Assembly (NCBI RefSeq): GCF_001275135.1
Contig: NZ_LFQU01000009.1
Location: 48,842 to 112,841, forward strand
Length of the DNA stretch: 64,000 nt
Direction: 5' to 3'
DNA from: Xylanibacter rarus
GTDB taxonomy: Bacteria; Bacteroidota; Bacteroidia; Bacteroidales; Bacteroidaceae
In this document: positions 63,426-64,000 of the stretch, in pieces
Numbering within the stretch: position 1 is the stretch's first letter
Layout: the number at the start of each line of letters is the position of its first letter
Translations under genes and position numbers: made by a program
The notes under the pieces: model-generated
The model's database searches: none
The model's input: the letters and a program-made list of their open reading frames with translations, nothing else
Told to the model about the DNA's origin: nothing

Positions 63426-64000
63426 ATTTATAATTTTATTGTTCTTTCTGTCAATATTTTTACATACTGTTTCCCATGTCGTATTTTTGAAGGATATGGG
63501 TTACATATTATCTCGTCTGTTGTCGGTACGCATACGGCGACTCAGGCCAGACCGCCTGTCGGCAGATACTAAGGTTGTGCTTTTATGGGCAATTTTATAA
63601 TTTGTACGATATTATAATTGCCAAAACCGTGCCATAAAACGTATTTTGTTGTATATCAGAGAGATAGACTAATATCCCATTCGTATGCATGTCTAATATT
63701 TGGACAGTGGTGTATAAAAATTAGACAGTATGTATACCTGGAAAAAAGAGAATAAGACATTTAGGAGTTAAAGGAGCATGTTTAAGTGAAGAATTCGCTT
63801 GTGTAACCGATATGAATCAACAAAGTTAATGTTCCGGCAGATTTACAATTGTCGTGTAAGCGGGAGCAGAAGCAAATTATATTTGGTTATGCCGAGCGCA
63901 GCCGACAATCAATAGAAATAATCTGCCGGAATTGAGTATAAGGATTTTAATCCGCCTACTTCCTATTTTTTGATTAATAGGTATGAGTTTCGGATTACAG
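63426..64000. other. Intergenic region at the window edge
   Basis: No gene supported. The main feature is a nested inverted repeat at 63832-63931, described separately. Positions 63690-63730 have a short word (T-T-A/G-GACAGT) repeated twice. Nothing else is recognised. Confidence 0.45.
63832..63931. repeat. Nested inverted-repeat element
   Basis: Outer arms 63832-63843 and 63920-63931 are a perfect 12-bp inverted repeat (TTCCGGCAGATT). Inner arms ATTGTCG (63848-63854) and CGACAAT (63903-63909) pair inside it, and a third GCCGAGCGC-type word sits in the loop. The 100-nt unit would fold into one long hairpin. It could be a structured RNA, a REP/MITE-like element, or a recombination site. Confidence 0.5.

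Overview
The window looks like chromosome from a gut-type Bacteroidales, most likely Prevotella or a close relative. The evidence is SusC/SusD pairs, lipoproteins and signal peptides of Bacteroidetes type, promoters of the TTTG-N19-TAnnTTTG class with almost no Shine-Dalgarno sequences, a DUF4924 protein, a BT0820-type HAD hydrolase, and repeated C-terminal tails (YNLxGxRV...KGIxIxNGKK) on secreted proteins. I saw no rRNA, tRNA, CRISPR array or transposase.

Layout. 0.4-5.4 kb: a WecA/MraY-type phosphoglycosyltransferase and three small exported proteins. 5.7-27.9 kb: a pectin utilisation locus. It holds a multidomain pectin methylesterase, a SusC (frameshifted in this sequence), SusD, a DUF4957/DUF5123-like surface lipoprotein, two PL1 pectate lyases, a PA14-containing GH3 (beta-xylosidase-like), a secreted protein of unknown role, and a GH28-GH105 fusion. 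Together they would demethylate pectin, cut it at the surface, import oligomers, and hydrolyse the saturated and unsaturated ends. No HTCS or sigma/anti-sigma regulator sits beside it. 28-31.7 kb: a cluster of regulatory RNA signals. These are a short promoter-to-terminator RNA (28.2 kb), a cobalamin riboswitch with its own promoter and terminator but no gene behind it (29.0-29.4 kb, minus strand), and a ~200-nt rod-like RNA, possibly 6S (31.5 kb). They lie around a DUF6359-like lipoprotein, an ECF sigma factor, rpe and an unannotated 39-residue protein.

31.8-57.9 kb is mostly housekeeping: trpF, a thioesterase, a ClC channel with CBS domains, a TsaC-type enzyme, a ROK kinase, a LysE exporter, DUF4924, rfbD, prfC, an acyltransferase, fmt, glmS, an ECF sigma/membrane protein/secreted protein operon, a MATE exporter, GtrA, a HAD hydrolase, an rfbA-wzc capsule operon, a coiled-coil protein with zapA, and rny.

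57.9-63.4 kb is a decayed accessory locus on the minus strand. Two OMP_b-brl_3-type outer-membrane beta-barrel receptors (one frameshifted) alternate with two copies of a ~250-bp direct repeat. Each copy carries the first residues of a C39 peptidase (the domain that starts bacteriocin/peptide-exporting ABC transporters). A 56-residue signal-peptide ORF lies between them. I read this as the remains of a peptide-export or RiPP locus that was deleted and then duplicated.

The two most distinctive signals are the orphan cobalamin riboswitch RNA and the duplicated C39 remnants. All family names come from reading the sequence; no database search was run.
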